This document shows, piece by piece, positions 9,707 to 23,039 of a DNA stretch of 64,000 nucleotides. The translations under genes were made by a program, and so were the position numbers. The notes beneath the pieces were generated by a model. That model saw nothing but the letters and a program-made list of their open reading frames with translations. It did not search any database and had not been told where the DNA came from. Source of the DNA: Daucus carota subsp. sativus (taxonomy: Eukaryota; Streptophyta; Magnoliopsida; Apiales; Apiaceae); the NCBI RefSeq assembly GCF_001625215.2, contig NC_030382.2:31048610-31112609 (forward strand), given 5' to 3'. The stretch's first letter is position 1. Each line of letters starts with the position of its first letter.

Positions 9707-10827
9707 TTAATTATGTCACAACCTCCTAAATGGCCATCCGGGTGCTTATGAATTGTGATTGTGTGCTTGGAAATTAATTTATGATCTAATTTTCTTTTTC
9801 GGGGCATTCCAGATACTCTACTAAAAATATGATAAAATCATTATAACTCGAAGATACAAATATAGCATTCAATTATTGTTATTTTTTAGGAGTAGGTTGT
9901 TACAGTGACATGAGGGTAGGTTTTCTTATCGTTATTCATTGAGGGCAGCTGGTTCATACTATCATTTTCAGACCACGAGATAAATGAAACAAAATGTAAT
10001 TGTGAAACATGCCACCGCGGATGACGAATATTGATATCCTTCTAAATGTTTTTCTCCAATTTCTTATGTTCTAGCTTTCAGTTTATTTTAATTTAAATTT
10101 GAGAACCAATACACGTATGTTCAACGTGTTTTTCACAGTTTGCCGCTGAAGACTGAAATAATATGGGTCGTCACTTATTTTATTTTAAGAAAATAAATAT
10201 TGTTTCTGAAAAATACATGCAAGTATATGTAGTATGGTATAAATAAATGTGCAATCCTGGATGAAATATTCCTAGACTCTTCCTTTAATGAATTATTATC
10301 TTATTGCTAGAAGTAGATAATTATAATCCGCCCCAGATAAATCAGTTGAACATCTACTACATACCTCAGTACAACATAGTTTATCAAGTTACTGGATACT
10401 GTAATAACTTATATTGATGACATGAAGGTCCTGTGCCAGTTAAGAGCATCTCCACTTTGCTGTTCTTCACAAGTTAAAGCAATTTTCACTTCCAGGCCGA
10501 TATATTTATGGCGCCCCAGATCAATGCAGCAATAAAAAGGTTCAGCATTGATATGGCAGGCTGTGTTCTTTCCTGAAACTTTGAACATCTAATGGCCAAT
10601 GTGCTTTAGACTTTCCTTATTCTAAGCAAGCTTATGGTGTTATTCCTAGTGACAGATTAAAGTCCGAGTCAGCATACTAATTGCCTCCATAAAAATTTGC
10701 AAAAGAAGGAAAACTTAAGCAATAGTGACAGATTATCAATAAAAACTTGAATATCAATCAATTCATTAACAAGTGTTGCAAATGAAACCATAACCCAAAT
10801 TGCGGCCCATTTTTGGAGATGCCGTGT
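9707..10827. other. Intergenic and 3' UTR of the SnRK2 gene
   Basis: No gene recognised. 'gagcatctccactttgctgttc' at about 10445 resembles one end of the GAGCATCTCCA MITE family seen at 51.3 and 52.1 kb, without a partner end. The last 150-250 bp are probably the SnRK2 3' UTR. Confidence 0.4.
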
Positions 10828-13800
10828 TCAAATTTGTGATGCACAATCACCACTGTAATCAATATCAAATTCCAGGTCCACATCCTCATCGGCATCAAGT
10901 GAATCACCAATACCACCAGGTTTCCCCTCTGCTTTCGTTCCTGTGTCTCCAGGGATCTTGGCCTCTTGTATGATCTGCATAATTTCGTCAATGCTCTGAA
11001 GTTGTTTGTCACGCTCAGCTTCCCCGTAGTTTGTTTTCTCTCCCTCCACCAGTTCTTGAGGCATATTTTTTATAAACCATGGATGCTTCTTAATCTCAGG
11101 AATGCTAATTCTCTGTTACAAGCATATGACACATTTGGCGAACATGTTACCAGACCATGTCTGCAGATATATTTCTATATTCATGGAACATTGAGACGTC
11201 AAGAGATTATGCATTGGTTTTCTTTTTCAGAAACTCTTAATATCACATTCATATTTTCCGACTATAGATCTAAAGCAATACAATTTTCAGAGTAGCTTGA
11301 ATTGCAGCACAGAGAGGCTCTTGGTGTGAGATTGAAAGAGTACATATACTAAATAAAGGTAACTGCAAGCAGATAAAAATATTAAACCTTCCTATTCCTA
11401 GACGATCCATGTAATTTTAATTTTTTGGATGCTTAATTATCCTCTGATCTCTGTTACCTATAGAATAAATTTTTACCAGATAACTTTTACAATATATTGA
11501 AGTAGATTTTTTTCCTTCAATAATTTAGTTACTCTTTTAAGCTCAAATTATTTCGTGGATTGGATTTCACTAGACTGATCCCAAAAGAGGAAGCTGAATC
11601 AGTTGCAGGCTATAATGTAGAATATGCCCGGCTTCCACACAGTGATCCGACCAAGGAAAAGTGAAGAAGAAGATTAAGTATCTCAAGGGACTAATATAGC
11701 CTACATATGAAACCATGATAAAGTAACAACACTATCCAGTTAAGGGCATTGTAAATATTATGAAAATACCTTTGAGGGGTTTGCAACAAAGATTTGGGAG
11801 AGAAGGTGTCTACACTCAGCAGACACACGCACATAATCAGGGATGGAGTACTGCGCACTCATTATTCTCTGTTAACATTGTGAATCATCAAATATGGTAT
11901 GATGGCAACTTATGTTTGATTTCAGAAAATAGATTCTTAAATTAATGAGAGACTATGTTTTACTTACCCCAATGGTTTTGCGAAAATTTCTAGGATCTTC
12001 AGGATCCTCAAAAGGGTACGCTCCCACTAGCATCACATATAGTGTCACACCACATGACCATACATCAGCAATCTAGAAGTAGTGAATTATCAGATGAACA
12101 TGTGCAATTTCACAAATAGAAGCAAAAAAGAAATTTGAATTTTATAGTAAGGGGATGTAGTAGACTAATAGATGCAATAGTACAAGCACAGAGTTGTGAA
12201 TTCAAATGTTCTTGGCAGGATTCCGCAGGAACACAATATATTCAAGCTAATGGTGCTTTGTAACACGTTATACAAGCACAACATACTTTATTATATTGCA
12301 TTGGCTACTTATGATCTATAATCCTCGACTGTTCATGGAACAACAGTATGACTCAATCAAAGCTATGGTAAGTTAGTACCTTTCCGTCGTATTCCTTTCG
12401 GGAGAGGACCTCTGGGGCAATATAAGCCGGAGTTCCTACTGTTGATTTGGGTTGGGAGTGCAGTACCGCTGACTTCAGTACCAAAAAAGAGTGAAGACAA
12501 AAAACGCAAAATCCTCTTAATTAACCAAGGTCACCAGTAATTAGCAGTTCGTGAACGGAAAACAATGTACCATGGAAAAAACTATACCTTTGAATAACCA
12601 AAATCACATATTTTAAGGCGTGGAGTTGGACTTCCATCCAAGAGAGTGTTTTCAAGTTTTAAGTCTCTGTGACATACTTCCTATAGTCAAAGACAAAGGG
12701 ACATCTAACAAAGTTACATCAATAACTTTTATGAACATGTTATTATACATTCATACCATGGAGTGGCAATAGCTGACTCCAGATATAAGCTGCTGAAAGA
12801 AATAGCGTGCCTGTTGTGTAGTAAATTATCATAAATATGTTAGCACAAGGTTTCAATTTAAGTAAAATCATCAAATAAACGGAACTCATGAATCTACCTC
12901 ATCTTCACTAAATCTACCGGCACTGCATATCTTAGCAAAGAGCTCACCTCCAGCTGCATATTCCATGACTATCGCCAATTGTGACGGAGTCAGCATTACC
13001 TAAGCAATGGAATTGTTTTTTCATAAGTTAACGTATTATATTCAGGTTCTTATGATATGCTAGGAAAAGAAGCTTGCTCGCCTATAAATCTATGTCAGGA
13101 TCAGCAGGCTACATATAACTAGAGGGAAATTCCTACTCTGTCAAACACCCAAGCAAGTTGTGGAGGGAGGGGGAGGGATCTTATAACAGTAAACATGACT
13201 ATTTTCTAAATAGAATCTTCTACGAAATCCATCTAAGAGCAATCAAATCAGACTCTTACTTCCTTGAACCTGACAATATTTGGATGCGTTAATGATCTGT
13301 GATTGATGATTTCTCTCTGAACATTCTCATCAATCTGAAACAAGTAGCATAAAATTAGTACAAAATATATAACCTGATAGCACAACCATATAAATTTGTT
13401 AAAAAATGAGTGCCAATATAGGAAAACTGCATAAACTTAATGCTGGTAGAACTATTGTTCTTGGCATCATCTTAAACTTTATGTATACTACTAAAGATTC
13501 ATAGTAATTAGTGAAGACTACAAGAAACATCAGAAATCTATGAAAATGTTGATGCTAAAACCAACCCATCTCTTGATTTAAATGAAAATTGAAAGAGCCC
13601 AAATGAAAAATCCTTGTGGACAGGGTCCATCAATCCAAGTTAAACAATCAAACTTTAGAAAATGAGCAATCCAAAATCAAACTCATCGAAACATAAAATA
13701 GCTACACAAGGTGTAAAACAAGAAGTGACCTTGTTTCCTCTGTCAATAAACTTGACAGCGAAAAGCTCCTCTGTTATCTTATCTCTAACCAATCTGGCCA

Positions 13801-13852
13801 CTCCGAAATTCCCAGAACCAAGTTGTTTTAATACCTCGTATTTCTCCTCCAT
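10828..13852 (-). CDS. SnRK2: SnRK2 serine/threonine protein kinase, subclass II-like
   Basis: Nine exons: 13852..13730, 13334..13260, 12999..12898, 12810..12757, 12680..12588, 12472..12380, 12072..11968, 11868..11770, 11112..10828. All junctions are phase 0 and give 342 aa, the usual SnRK2 length and exon count. Plant-specific kinase of osmotic stress/ABA signalling, acting in cytosol and nucleus. Visible: P-loop GSGNFGVA (12-19), catalytic Lys34 (FAVKF), HRDLKLEN (122-129), DFG (144-146), activation loop [14 protein letters not shown] with S155, S159 and T160 matching the activating sites of SnRK2.6, APE at 168-170, then the SnRK2 box region ([12 protein letters not shown]) and an acidic tail ([13 protein letters not shown]). 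The [10 protein letters not shown] start and short acidic tail fit the SnRK2.7/2.8 group rather than ABA-core subclass III; that subclass call is inference. Confidence 0.95.
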
Positions 13853-14160
13853 TGCAATGACTCAAAGATGAGGGACCCCAAATTCAGTTATGGCATGTGA
13901 GTTTATAGAATAGATTGTGCAATATCTCTGTGTGTGTAGACTATAGATGGGGAGAGAGACAACTAGACAGGACCACTTCACCTGTCAACTAGGACTACAA
14001 ATCAAGTGTGTAAATTGGTTAATTTCAAGTAAAAGGCACGGGCAGCTTTAATGTCTCTAAATCTTTACTGGAAAGTTAATAATTCTTTTTTAAGCATGCA
14101 TGTTTGGAGGGCGTTAGATTCTGATTTCATATTTTAAATAAGAGTTTTGTATTGAGGTTT
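13853..14160. other. SnRK2 5' flank
   Basis: Leader and promoter side of the SnRK2 gene. No TATA box is obvious; 13930-13980 has GT/GA-rich stretches. Nothing else recognised. Confidence 0.35.
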
Positions 14161-14164
14161 TTTA

Positions 14165-14640
14165 ACAAGTTGGGCACTTTTTCTCTCAATCGAACCGAGC
14201 TGAGTCAAACGCTGTCAGTCTGCCATGCTCGGCTCGAGCTCGATTGAAAAGTTCAGAACTCGAGTTCGACCGAGCCTTTAATTTCAAGTTCGAAACTCGG
14301 CTCGTAAACAGTTCGATAGGTTCGAGTTCGGCTCGAAATCTCGAATCGAGTCACCAAATATTGACAAAAACTCAAAATATGGTCGGTTTAGCTCGAATTC
14401 GATTCGATTAAATATATAAATTATAAATAAAATATTAAATATTTTAGTAAAAGTATTTTTATAATAAAAAAATAAAAAATAGTAGAGGCTCGATAAAGCT
14501 CGTGAACCTTAGGGGCCGAGTAATTTGAAGCTCGGCTCGGTAAAACATCCGAATAGCTCGAACTCGAGCTCGATTATTACCGAATCAAATTCGAATATTT
14601 TACGAGCCGAGCTCAAGTAACTTACAAACAATTTGATTTG
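14165..14640. repeat. Dispersed repeat rich in CTCGAGCTCG-type words
   Basis: A 470-bp block crowded with 'gctcgagctcg', 'actcgagttcga' and 'ggctcg' words in both orientations, low in coding signal. The inverse relation of 'cgagctcgatt' words near both edges suggests a non-autonomous DNA transposon (hAT-like subterminal repeats), but no clean ends or target duplication are visible. Confidence 0.55.
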
Positions 14641-15210
14641 TTTAGAACTCGTAAAATATTCATTTTCATTGTCCAACAAAATCAAACTGCTAAATGGATG
14701 AATAATTAATTTATACGTTCAGCCAAAAAAATGTTAATATATTAAATATATTATGATATTAATTATTAGGTATTCATGATTAGAAGATTATATGACAATC
14801 TCAGAAAACAAATGCTCTTAGAACCCGTAAAAATAATTGGTTCTTGTATTGGGTGTCCTAAACTGTTATAATAGGCAATATGATACGAAACACGACTCTA
14901 ACGTATTCCTAACAATTTTCATTTTTAAGGATCGTGAAATCATTCCTCATAATAATTTGAAGAACAAAATATTTACTTCTCATCTTTTTTCCACTCCCTA
15001 TTACAAGGTGAATATAAGGTTATAATAATGATACGGCATACAAAAAAGAAATGCTATTGTAATTCCCATTCAAAAAATAGAATAATTTTTTAAAAAATAC
15101 AAATTTTATTATATATTTAAGTATTCTGTTAGGACTCGGCGACCCCGAGATGCTCCTGAGCTGTCTCAAGATTTAAGAAAAACCAAAACAAAACATAAAG
15201 ATAGGATAAG
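14641..15210. other. Intergenic, nothing recognised
   Basis: AT-rich spacer between the divergent SnRK2 and HAKAI genes; the only open frames are short and without protein character. Confidence 0.4.
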
Positions 15211-15213
15211 TAA

Positions 15214-15660
15214 GGAGTCGTTTGGTTCGAGGAGTGGTATGGGGTTGGAATGAGGAATCGGGTTAAGTTGGTATGGGTTTGAGGTATCATATCTGATATC
15301 ATGTGTTTGGTTGAGTGCTGAAATCAATATATACAATTTTTGTAAAAAAATAAGTTATTAATTTATATTTTTTAAAAATATTAATAAAATTATTATAGTT
15401 ATATATTTTTGCATCATTGATTTAATTTTGTATCAAATATTAATATTTCATTACTAAAACAGAGACAAAAAAAAATTAAAAATGAACGAATCTGATACCC
15501 ACATCTCATACCCAACTCCCCACTTGGGTATCAAAAACCCATACCTTGGGATTTAAGGTATGGATTTCAGATTTTATTTATTCCAACCAAACACCAGGTA
15601 TGGGTTTGGAATGGACAAACCCCATACCTGATTCCTGATACCCATGAACCAAACGAGCCC
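15214..15660. mobile_element. Tourist-like MITE
   Basis: 447 bp with ends GGAGTCGTTTGGTTCGAGG and the inverse of GGGCTCGTTTGGTTCATGG, flanked by TAA (15211-15213 and 15661-15663). The 3-bp TAA duplication and the 'GTTTGGTT' end point to PIF/Harbinger. It sits about 70-100 bp upstream of the HAKAI leader, so it may contribute promoter sequence. Confidence 0.8.
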
Positions 15661-15759
15661 TAAGAAAAATGAAGTGTATATGGCCCAATTCAGGGCTTTA
15701 CAAGCCCAACCCGTTTTGTTGTATTTGTAAATTACCGAGTCACCGTGTCCAAGAACAAC

Positions 15760-15851
15760 ACAGCTCCCTTTGTTGCTGCTAAACAAGCTCTGAATTCTCT
15801 TTACAATTGCTCGCTCTCACTTGTGTTGACGCTTTGGCACTCAGGTCTCAG
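15760..15851 (+). other. Probable 5' untranslated first exon of the HAKAI gene
   Basis: Ends in ACTCAG/GTCTCAG|GTACTC, offering two possible donors (after 15844 or 15851). The next usable acceptor joining a coding exon is at 18277. The exon start is not visible; the boundary is a guess. Confidence 0.45.
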
Positions 15852-18277
15852 GTACTCCCCACGTTCCATCGTTTTATATGTATGTATGTATATTTAGGTT
15901 GTATCTTTATTCTTGTTGGATGTGGAAAGAGATAGACTTATGTTTCATGGGTTAGTTGGTTTTATTTACTGATTTATGTTTGCTTGATTATGGGTTTTGA
16001 AATTTAGTGGTGCCCATTGATTTATTTAATTTAAAGAATGGATTTTGATCAATGATGCTATCTATGTGTTTGAATTTTGATGATACTTGTCCCGAGAAAA
16101 TTTTGTGTGTAATTGATGAATTCTGGGTTGAGAATTGCTTGTATATCTATTTATATATATCGTTCTATCCAATTTTAGTACTGGTTAGAGTGATTTGATT
16201 TCATTTATCTTTCTATGTTTTTGTGATGATGAGTTTCGAAATTGATTAAATCATGCTGATTTCATTGCCTGCAGATAACTTGGATTTGTTTGTTTGACAT
16301 TAGTTAAATAGTAGCGGCATGTCGGCATCTAATTATGTGAATTTCAACTTGATATCTGTTCTGAACTCTTTCTATGTTTCTGTCACAATCTTTACATGCT
16401 TGATTTTGATGATCTATATCATTCTAACATTGTATTTGTAATGATATTAAGATTACAGTTGTGAAAATATTATTGTTAGTGTAAATTTTTAATACTTAAT
16501 TACTTCACGTTTTCTGCATTTATACATGTGATTTATTGGAGGCAACCATCTATTAAAAGCAACCCGCCATGTTTTTAACGTTAGTTTGCGGTCAGAGGCA
16601 GATGTAGTGAAGGACTAGCTGCCGTCATGTTTATGCTTCTGAATAAAAGTTTATCCGCATCATTTTGTATATTTTTCTCTTATATCTATATATGTATGAT
16701 TCATTGTTTAATTTTAATTTTTTCTGCATCAGGTCATCTTCACTATCTACCATTTTCAAATTATTTTGTCTATTTTTTTTAGCTTATAATTTCTAATTTT
16801 AAACAATAATCCATCATATTATTGCAAACATAGTTGCTTGTAACTGACTTATTGTTGATATTTATTTTTACATGTAGTGTTAAGCAATACATAAGCCTCA
16901 GTACATATACACGCATACACGTAGATGCTAAAATGTGTTATATTTGATGAACAATAGACAACATCCACCAATGCACCTGCCTACGCTCGTAAGTTGGTGA
17001 AAGTGCATGGCACAGGAAGAGTGAGGCAACAACACTTAAGAAAATGCTTCCCAAGAATAAAGGCAACGCGCTGTGCAATACATAAGCACACCCACCTAAA
17101 ATTGACAGATTTTGGCATGAAAGATTGTAGCATGTTAGTTTGTTAACATTAGTTAATCCTTTTCTTTCATCAAGATCATAATTATGATACTCGAACGCCC
17201 TCAAAATCTGTCTCCTGAATCTTTCCCACATGAACATAGCGTCTTTAGTGCCAAAATTTGCCAATTTTCAATTGAGTGTGCGTATGTCTCGCATCACGCT
17301 TAAGCTCTTGAAGCATTTGGTTAAGCAAGGTTGTGCCACTCTGGCTGTGTCTGTGTGATGCGCTTTGACCTTGCCACTGTTGTCCACTATTTTATATGCA
17401 GTTTACTGTTAAATACTATGTAGGAACTAAAAACTTATAAGTTATTATGTAATCTTACATTTATCTTGTATATTTATTCCATAAATTGAAGTTATAAAAA
17501 TACCACGTTTTCTGTCTATATAATTATACAATAGTATGCTCTCGCCTCTAATTTTCTTATGTTGAATGCCTGATCATCAATCCACTGGACATGTCTAAAT
17601 GTCACCTTAGCGTCATAAAAACCTTATTCCCTCTTATACCTGTAAAATAAATGAAATACCCTTGTTTATGCCAAATGAAGACTGCAAGTTTATGACGAGG
17701 TTGCATTTCCTGATAAATTTACTGGTCATGGAGATTTTCATTATCCAGAAATTTTCTCGGCTATGATGCATATATAGATATTGTTAGATGTAATGCATGA
17801 TGAGAAATTATGTGGACTAACAATTGAAACTCATTGATTAGCTATAAAAATCTTGATAAGAAATGTGAAAATTAGTTGTACAATCTTAGTCAATAAAGGT
17901 ATAAATGATTTTGTTTTCTAAAAAGAGTATAAATGCCTATATGGCATCATACATTTTCAAATATGGAAGGCGCCGTTGTTTGATAGCACAAAATTTGTAG
18001 TTGGTTGAATTTACTTTATTTATCTTTTTTCCCGGCTTAAAATCACAATTGCAATGCCTCATAGAACCTCAGTGGTTCAGTACCGGAAATTTGGGATGGT
18101 TTAGTTCCTCGTATGTGTATACATGTGTGTACTGTGTATCCTATATGCCATGTTTTTAATTTTTCTATGCATAGCTGGCACTCATTTTATGAATGCTTAC
18201 TTACACTTTTATTATTGGAAGACTTTTATTATTGGAAGTTGAAGCCCAAGTCATCATTAAACAATATTAATATGCAG
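15852..18277 (+). other. Long intron in the HAKAI 5' UTR
   Basis: T-rich intron text of about 2.4 kb. Within it the minus strand has an open frame of 108 codons (17264..16938) beginning MANFGTKDAMFMWERFRRQI, preceded in another frame by a Q/S-rich stretch; this could be a decayed insertion of a gene fragment that I do not recognise. Confidence 0.45.
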
Positions 18278-18292
18278 GGCGAGTTCAGAGAC

Positions 18293-21134
18293 ATGCTTCA
18301 GATTAAATTGCGAAGCAAGGGTGGTCCCTCCACAGAAGGTGGTTCAGGGGCAAAGCCAACTGCAGGTGAGGCAGTCACAGTAGCATGCCCCGATCACCTA
18401 ACAATTGCTGATCTCGCTGTCGCCAAGAGCCTTGGCTCAGTAACGGCATCTCCTGTTGTCAAAATTGTGGGCCGTAAATCACGTCGTCAATTGGGTGAAC
18501 GGGTTCATATTTGTGTTCGCTGTGATTTTCCGATTGCCATATATGGACGTCTGGTAAGAGCAAAAGATAACTGATTACTTGAATTGATTGTCCCGTAGGA
18601 ATTTAATGCTCCTTATGGTTTCTTTATATAAACCTGAAGCATGCTCATTGATACAAATACATCTGCAATGAGTAATTAATCTGAAATGGTAAATTTTTAT
18701 GTTTGCTTTATTCTCAATATTGTTTTTGGTATTTTAGTGTGTAATTTTTTTTCCAGGGTTGGGTACGCTATATTTATAGCGAAACAATGCATTATATAAC
18801 CTGAAAATTTGCTGGTATACTACATTATAGTTATATTAAACTCTGCTCCTGATGGAGAAGTAGTTACTAGTCCGATATTTCAGTATTATGTACTTCCCAT
18901 ATAAACAATGCATCATTAGTTAGAATCAATTAAATGTCTATTTGATTGATTTTGTTGGGATAAATACCAGTGAAGTATAATATTTTTTTTTTCTCATTAC
19001 CTCCTTTCATGTTGTCTGGCATAAAATTTTCTACTGTCTTAACACTATTACTTTTCTTTCCGTGTGTAAGAAAGTACTTCTCTCTGATTCTCCAGCCATT
19101 TTATCTATATCCGTGGTTACTAGTTTTTTCATTCTTGCTCATATTTCTTTTTCTAAAATAATCTCTGTACCCCGGAACGATTACGAAAGCAGTGGACAAA
19201 AAATGTAGGTAAAAAGTAGATCTGAGCAGTTCATATATGCTATCAATTCATCCCAATGGCCCTATGCATGGATCTGAATATATTTGCCTTTATCAGTAAT
19301 TCCAAATCTTGCTTAGTCATTATGAGAAATTCTACAAGTCACTCCTTCAAACTAGATCTTTGTTTATAGCTGGATCTTTGCCGGAGATATGAGACAATAT
19401 AAATTGCGATATTCATAACTAGAAGAAGCAAATATAAATAAGGAAACTTGAAATTTTTGGTCTGAGTTTGAGTAATTTATATCTAATAAATCTTGAACAC
19501 TAGAATATGGTCAGCATCTTGCACTTACAAATTTATGCGCTTGCAGAGTCCTTGCGATCATGCTTTCTGTCTGGACTGTGCAAGGAATGATTCAGTATGC
19601 TTTCTGTAAGTATACAATACCTATTGATGTCCTATTAAATGCATGCTATTGTTATTCCCTCAGTTTTGATGCAAGGTGAAACATTATAAGGCTACTTATT
19701 TACTGGATTATAAGCTAATATAAGTAGTCTTCTTAGATAAATTTCAAGGTGAGTGAGAATCATATCCAGGGGGCTACAGATGATAAGCCTTTACCACTGG
19801 GCTTAGACACTTATTTTTTTTATTAAGAAAGTTTAGTAAAAAAATATCATTGATAAAGAAATTGGCTACCAGGTGTACTGTTCCTGTTGAACCACCTCTC
19901 TTTTTAGTTAATACATTTTTTGGGAAATAACTGACTTATAAGTTTGTAAATCTCTTATGTTGGCAGTTGTGAAGAACGCATTCAGAAGATTCAAACAATC
20001 AAATTGGGTGAAGGAATCTTGATATGTGCTGCTCCCCAATGCTTCAAGTCTTTTCTTAAGAAAGATGAATTTGATTCACATATCCGTAGGAACCATGCTG
20101 ACCTTCTTAGTCCAGGCACAATGAAAGAAGAAGGGAACGAGTCGGAGGCTGCCAGTGCTAGAAAACCGGCGACTTCAGAGTCAACTGTTCAAGCGCCACC
20201 AAAGTCGGTGTTATCTCCTAGTGGAAGCTCTCATCAGCTTCAAGATCGTGAAGACAGATCCCGTTATCATCAGCCTAATCAACATGCCGGTATGCAGCCA
20301 AAGCTAGAAGCACCATATCTAGGACCAACTCCAAATCTTGTGTCAGATGCAGTACCTGACAGCAATTCTCAAGGCTTTGATAGGGTTGATGCGCGTAATC
20401 AATTTCCGCAAGAGAATGTGGAACTGCAAGGTAGGCGTCAGCAAGAATCTGGGCAGTTTCAGGACTCGCAGCTTGTTACCAATGATAATCCCATCTCAGG
20501 TTATGCTATGCAGTTCCACCAACCTCTTAATCATTCAATGCCAGTTAACCCAGGTCTAGTTCAGAATCCCCCACAATTCGTTTATCCTCAGTTTGGACAA
20601 GATGGTATTCCATTTTATGGTTCACAGTTTCAGCCAAGACAAGATTCAGCACCAGAAGGCGAACAAAGGCCTGGATCAGCTTTAGGTTATCCACCTCGTC
20701 CAGCCGTAGGACCTGTCAACTTCTCAGGGAGCTACCCACAGCCATGGGGTGCAGGACCAGCTGGTGGGTTTTTTGATCCTTCCCTTGTAGGTAGGGGAAA
20801 CATGGATGGTTTCAAAAATCCTTCAATGGCAGACTCTCAAGGAAGAGTTGCTGTGTTTCAAGGCAATTTCGATCAGAATCAACCTTCAAATGTTGTTTTC
20901 CATCCTGCAGCCAACAAAGATGTAGAACAGTTGTCAGGTCAAAACATTCACGAACCTAGAGAAGTCATGGGTATGTTGGCACCACAGTCGGTCCCACCAC
21001 CTGCTGCTTTGCTCCCACCACACTCATCACACCTCAACCGTGGTCATTTCTTCTCTGGTGGTACTAGTCAGAATGTGCAGGCCCCCGGGTGGCAGTCTGA
21101 GCAGCGAGACAACTTTGGAGGTGCTCAAGAGTAA
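18293..21134 (+). CDS. HAKAI: HAKAI-type RING E3 ubiquitin ligase
   Basis: Coding exons 18293..18553, 19547..19605 and 19967..21134 join in phase (0, then 2) to 495 aa. The first ATG after the acceptor at 18277 gives MLQIKLRSKGG, as in the Arabidopsis protein. A C3HC4 RING is complete: C74, C77, C90, H92, C95, C98, C105, C108 (CVRCDFP...CDHAFCLDCARNDSVCFLC). A C2H2 finger follows (C127, C132, H145, H150; ICAAPQC...HIRRNH), forming the HYB-type phosphotyrosine-binding arrangement of HAKAI. The remainder is a disordered P/Q/G/N-rich tail. In plants HAKAI associates with MTA, MTB, FIP37 and VIRILIZER in the nuclear m6A writer complex. The 59-bp exon carries the middle of the RING, so skipping it would break the finger. 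Confidence 0.95.
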
Positions 21135-21531
21135 TGACTTGCGATTGCTTTTCTAATTCAATTATGTACTCTCCTTTTGAAGCTTTTTAAACTTGGCTCA
21201 GTCATCTCCTGGTGCATGTTACTAAAACTTAGAACTACATCGTCATATGCATAATGCATGAAACATGTCAACATCATGTGTCTTTGTCACCAAATTGACT
21301 CTAAAATGGTTTTGAGTTTCTGGGATTTTTCACATATGTGTTGTTTCTCCTTGGTACTTTTACTAGTCATTAATTTGATATAACTTTGTTGCATTTCCTA
21401 GGATGAAACGGAAGTAGGTTGGCTGATGGGGTATTAGAATGAAAACTAGACTGTTTAGTGTGCATAATCTCCATTTCTTCTCTTGTTCCATTTCCCCAGA
21501 TGTGAAAGCCCCATATCTTTATTTAATAGTA

Positions 21532-21724
21532 CGGTTTTTCTATGGTGTGCCCATGGGCACACAATAAGCACAAAATTTGATAACTTTTCCTTGTTTTGAT
21601 TGGCTTACACCCCTTTAATAATGATGGTCCCCCTGCATTCACACCAACCTCACCAATCAAAACACACCAAATTTATGAGTTTCCGTGCTTAGCATGTGCC
21701 CATGGGCACACACTAGACAAACCC
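21532..21724. mobile_element. MULE-type MITE with a palindrome at each end
   Basis: 193 bp flanked by the 9-bp direct repeat TTAATAGTA (21523-21531 and 21725-21733), the duplication length typical of Mutator-like elements. Each end contains the self-complementary TGTGCCCATGGGCACA word (about 21546-21562 and 21695-21711) inside longer inverted repeats (GGTTTTTCTATGGTGTGCC / inverse). No coding capacity. It lies just past the HAKAI 3' end. Confidence 0.85.
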
Positions 21725-21768
21725 TTAATAGTAACTTGATGAATAAATTGTCTGTTGCAATGTATTAT

Positions 21769-22011
21769 GGGGCTGTTTGGACAAATTTAAAAAAAGTGAT
21801 TTTGTACTTAAAGTAAAGAAGTGGATTAGAGGGAAGAAGTAAATAAGTTAATAAAGTGTTTGAAAAATAAATAGAAGCTCTAAGAGAAAAGTTAGCATCC
21901 TCAGTTGTAAAAGTGCTTTTACTGCTTTTACTGCTTTTACTTATTTACACAAACGGATCAAGGAAATCAGAAGCCAGAAGCATCTTCTGCTTCTCGAATA
22001 CAAACAGGCCC
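21769..22011. mobile_element. MITE with GGGCTGTTTG ends
   Basis: Left end GGGGCTGTTTGGACAAA, right end ATACAAACAGGCCC, about 243 bp; TAT stands on both sides. Internal 'ttttactgcttttactgcttttac' repeats and 'gaagccagaagcatcttctgcttct' inverse pairs. A related element is at 62207-62428. Superfamily unsure (hAT or Harbinger). Confidence 0.6.
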
Positions 22012-23039
22012 TATATCCATTCACAATTTTACTTGTAATTTTTGAACTCTAGTTTTACAGATACATTCGATTCTATTTTCTACCTTAACCTGTCATTACT
22101 ATGCTCATCTGGGTGAACTTAGCTCCGGAGCAGAGCAAACATGCCTCATGGTTTAGAATGAGAATCGTACGGTATGTGGGCATGTTTGGGTAAAGTTATA
22201 TTTGCAAAATGACTTGTTTCCAGAAGAAATTACTTACTTTTTCAGGGATCAGTGCTAAACGATCTTTAGCATTACTACGATTTGGAAGAAGTCATGGTGT
22301 CGCTTGTTTTACGATTCCAGATTGAGTCATCTTAGTGGTGGGAAATCTGTTATGATCAAAATAATTTGTTTATGATTGACATGAGAAATTTGTTTGTTTA
22401 TATGATGCGAATTAATAAACATGTGATTCAAAAATTTTATAGATAAGATAATACTCATCGTGAAATTCACCTGTATTATATTCTAAATAATGAATCTCGC
22501 ATATTTCAAACCGCGAGTTTATAATAAATTCGTATACAACCATAATTTTCATAAAATTATCGCATTATTTAATTGTGGGAGATTTCTTCCCATGTCTTGA
22601 TCAAATCATTCTCAAATATGATAAATTACAATTATCTTTGTTGGTGATCAAAATTTTCTCATGAGCTAATATTTTTAATCAAACTAATATATCAAAATAT
22701 TATATGTCTGTTGTGGAAATAAAAAATAAAACTAACATATGATTTACCGAATTAAAATTTATCTTTTTTTTCTTAATGCATCAGAAATTTTAACCGAATC
22801 AGATCATAATCGGTCAATTAGTAAAATATTTACAGAAATCTGAAATTACAAAATCAACAAAATGAACGTTACACATTGTGACACTAGAGAGATGCTTTTT
22901 TCCAATTTGACAGGACACAGGACGAGACGAGTAGAGATACAGGGGCTATGTCCAAGTAGAGTAGAGGAATGGACGAAACTTGTGCGCGCCTTTCGATAAC
23001 AAACGTTTGGTTTGGTAGATGAGAAGTTGAACACTTACA
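22012..23039. other. Intergenic between HAKAI and the B3 gene
   Basis: AT-rich; no gene recognised. 22850-23039 is likely promoter of the B3 gene. Confidence 0.35.
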
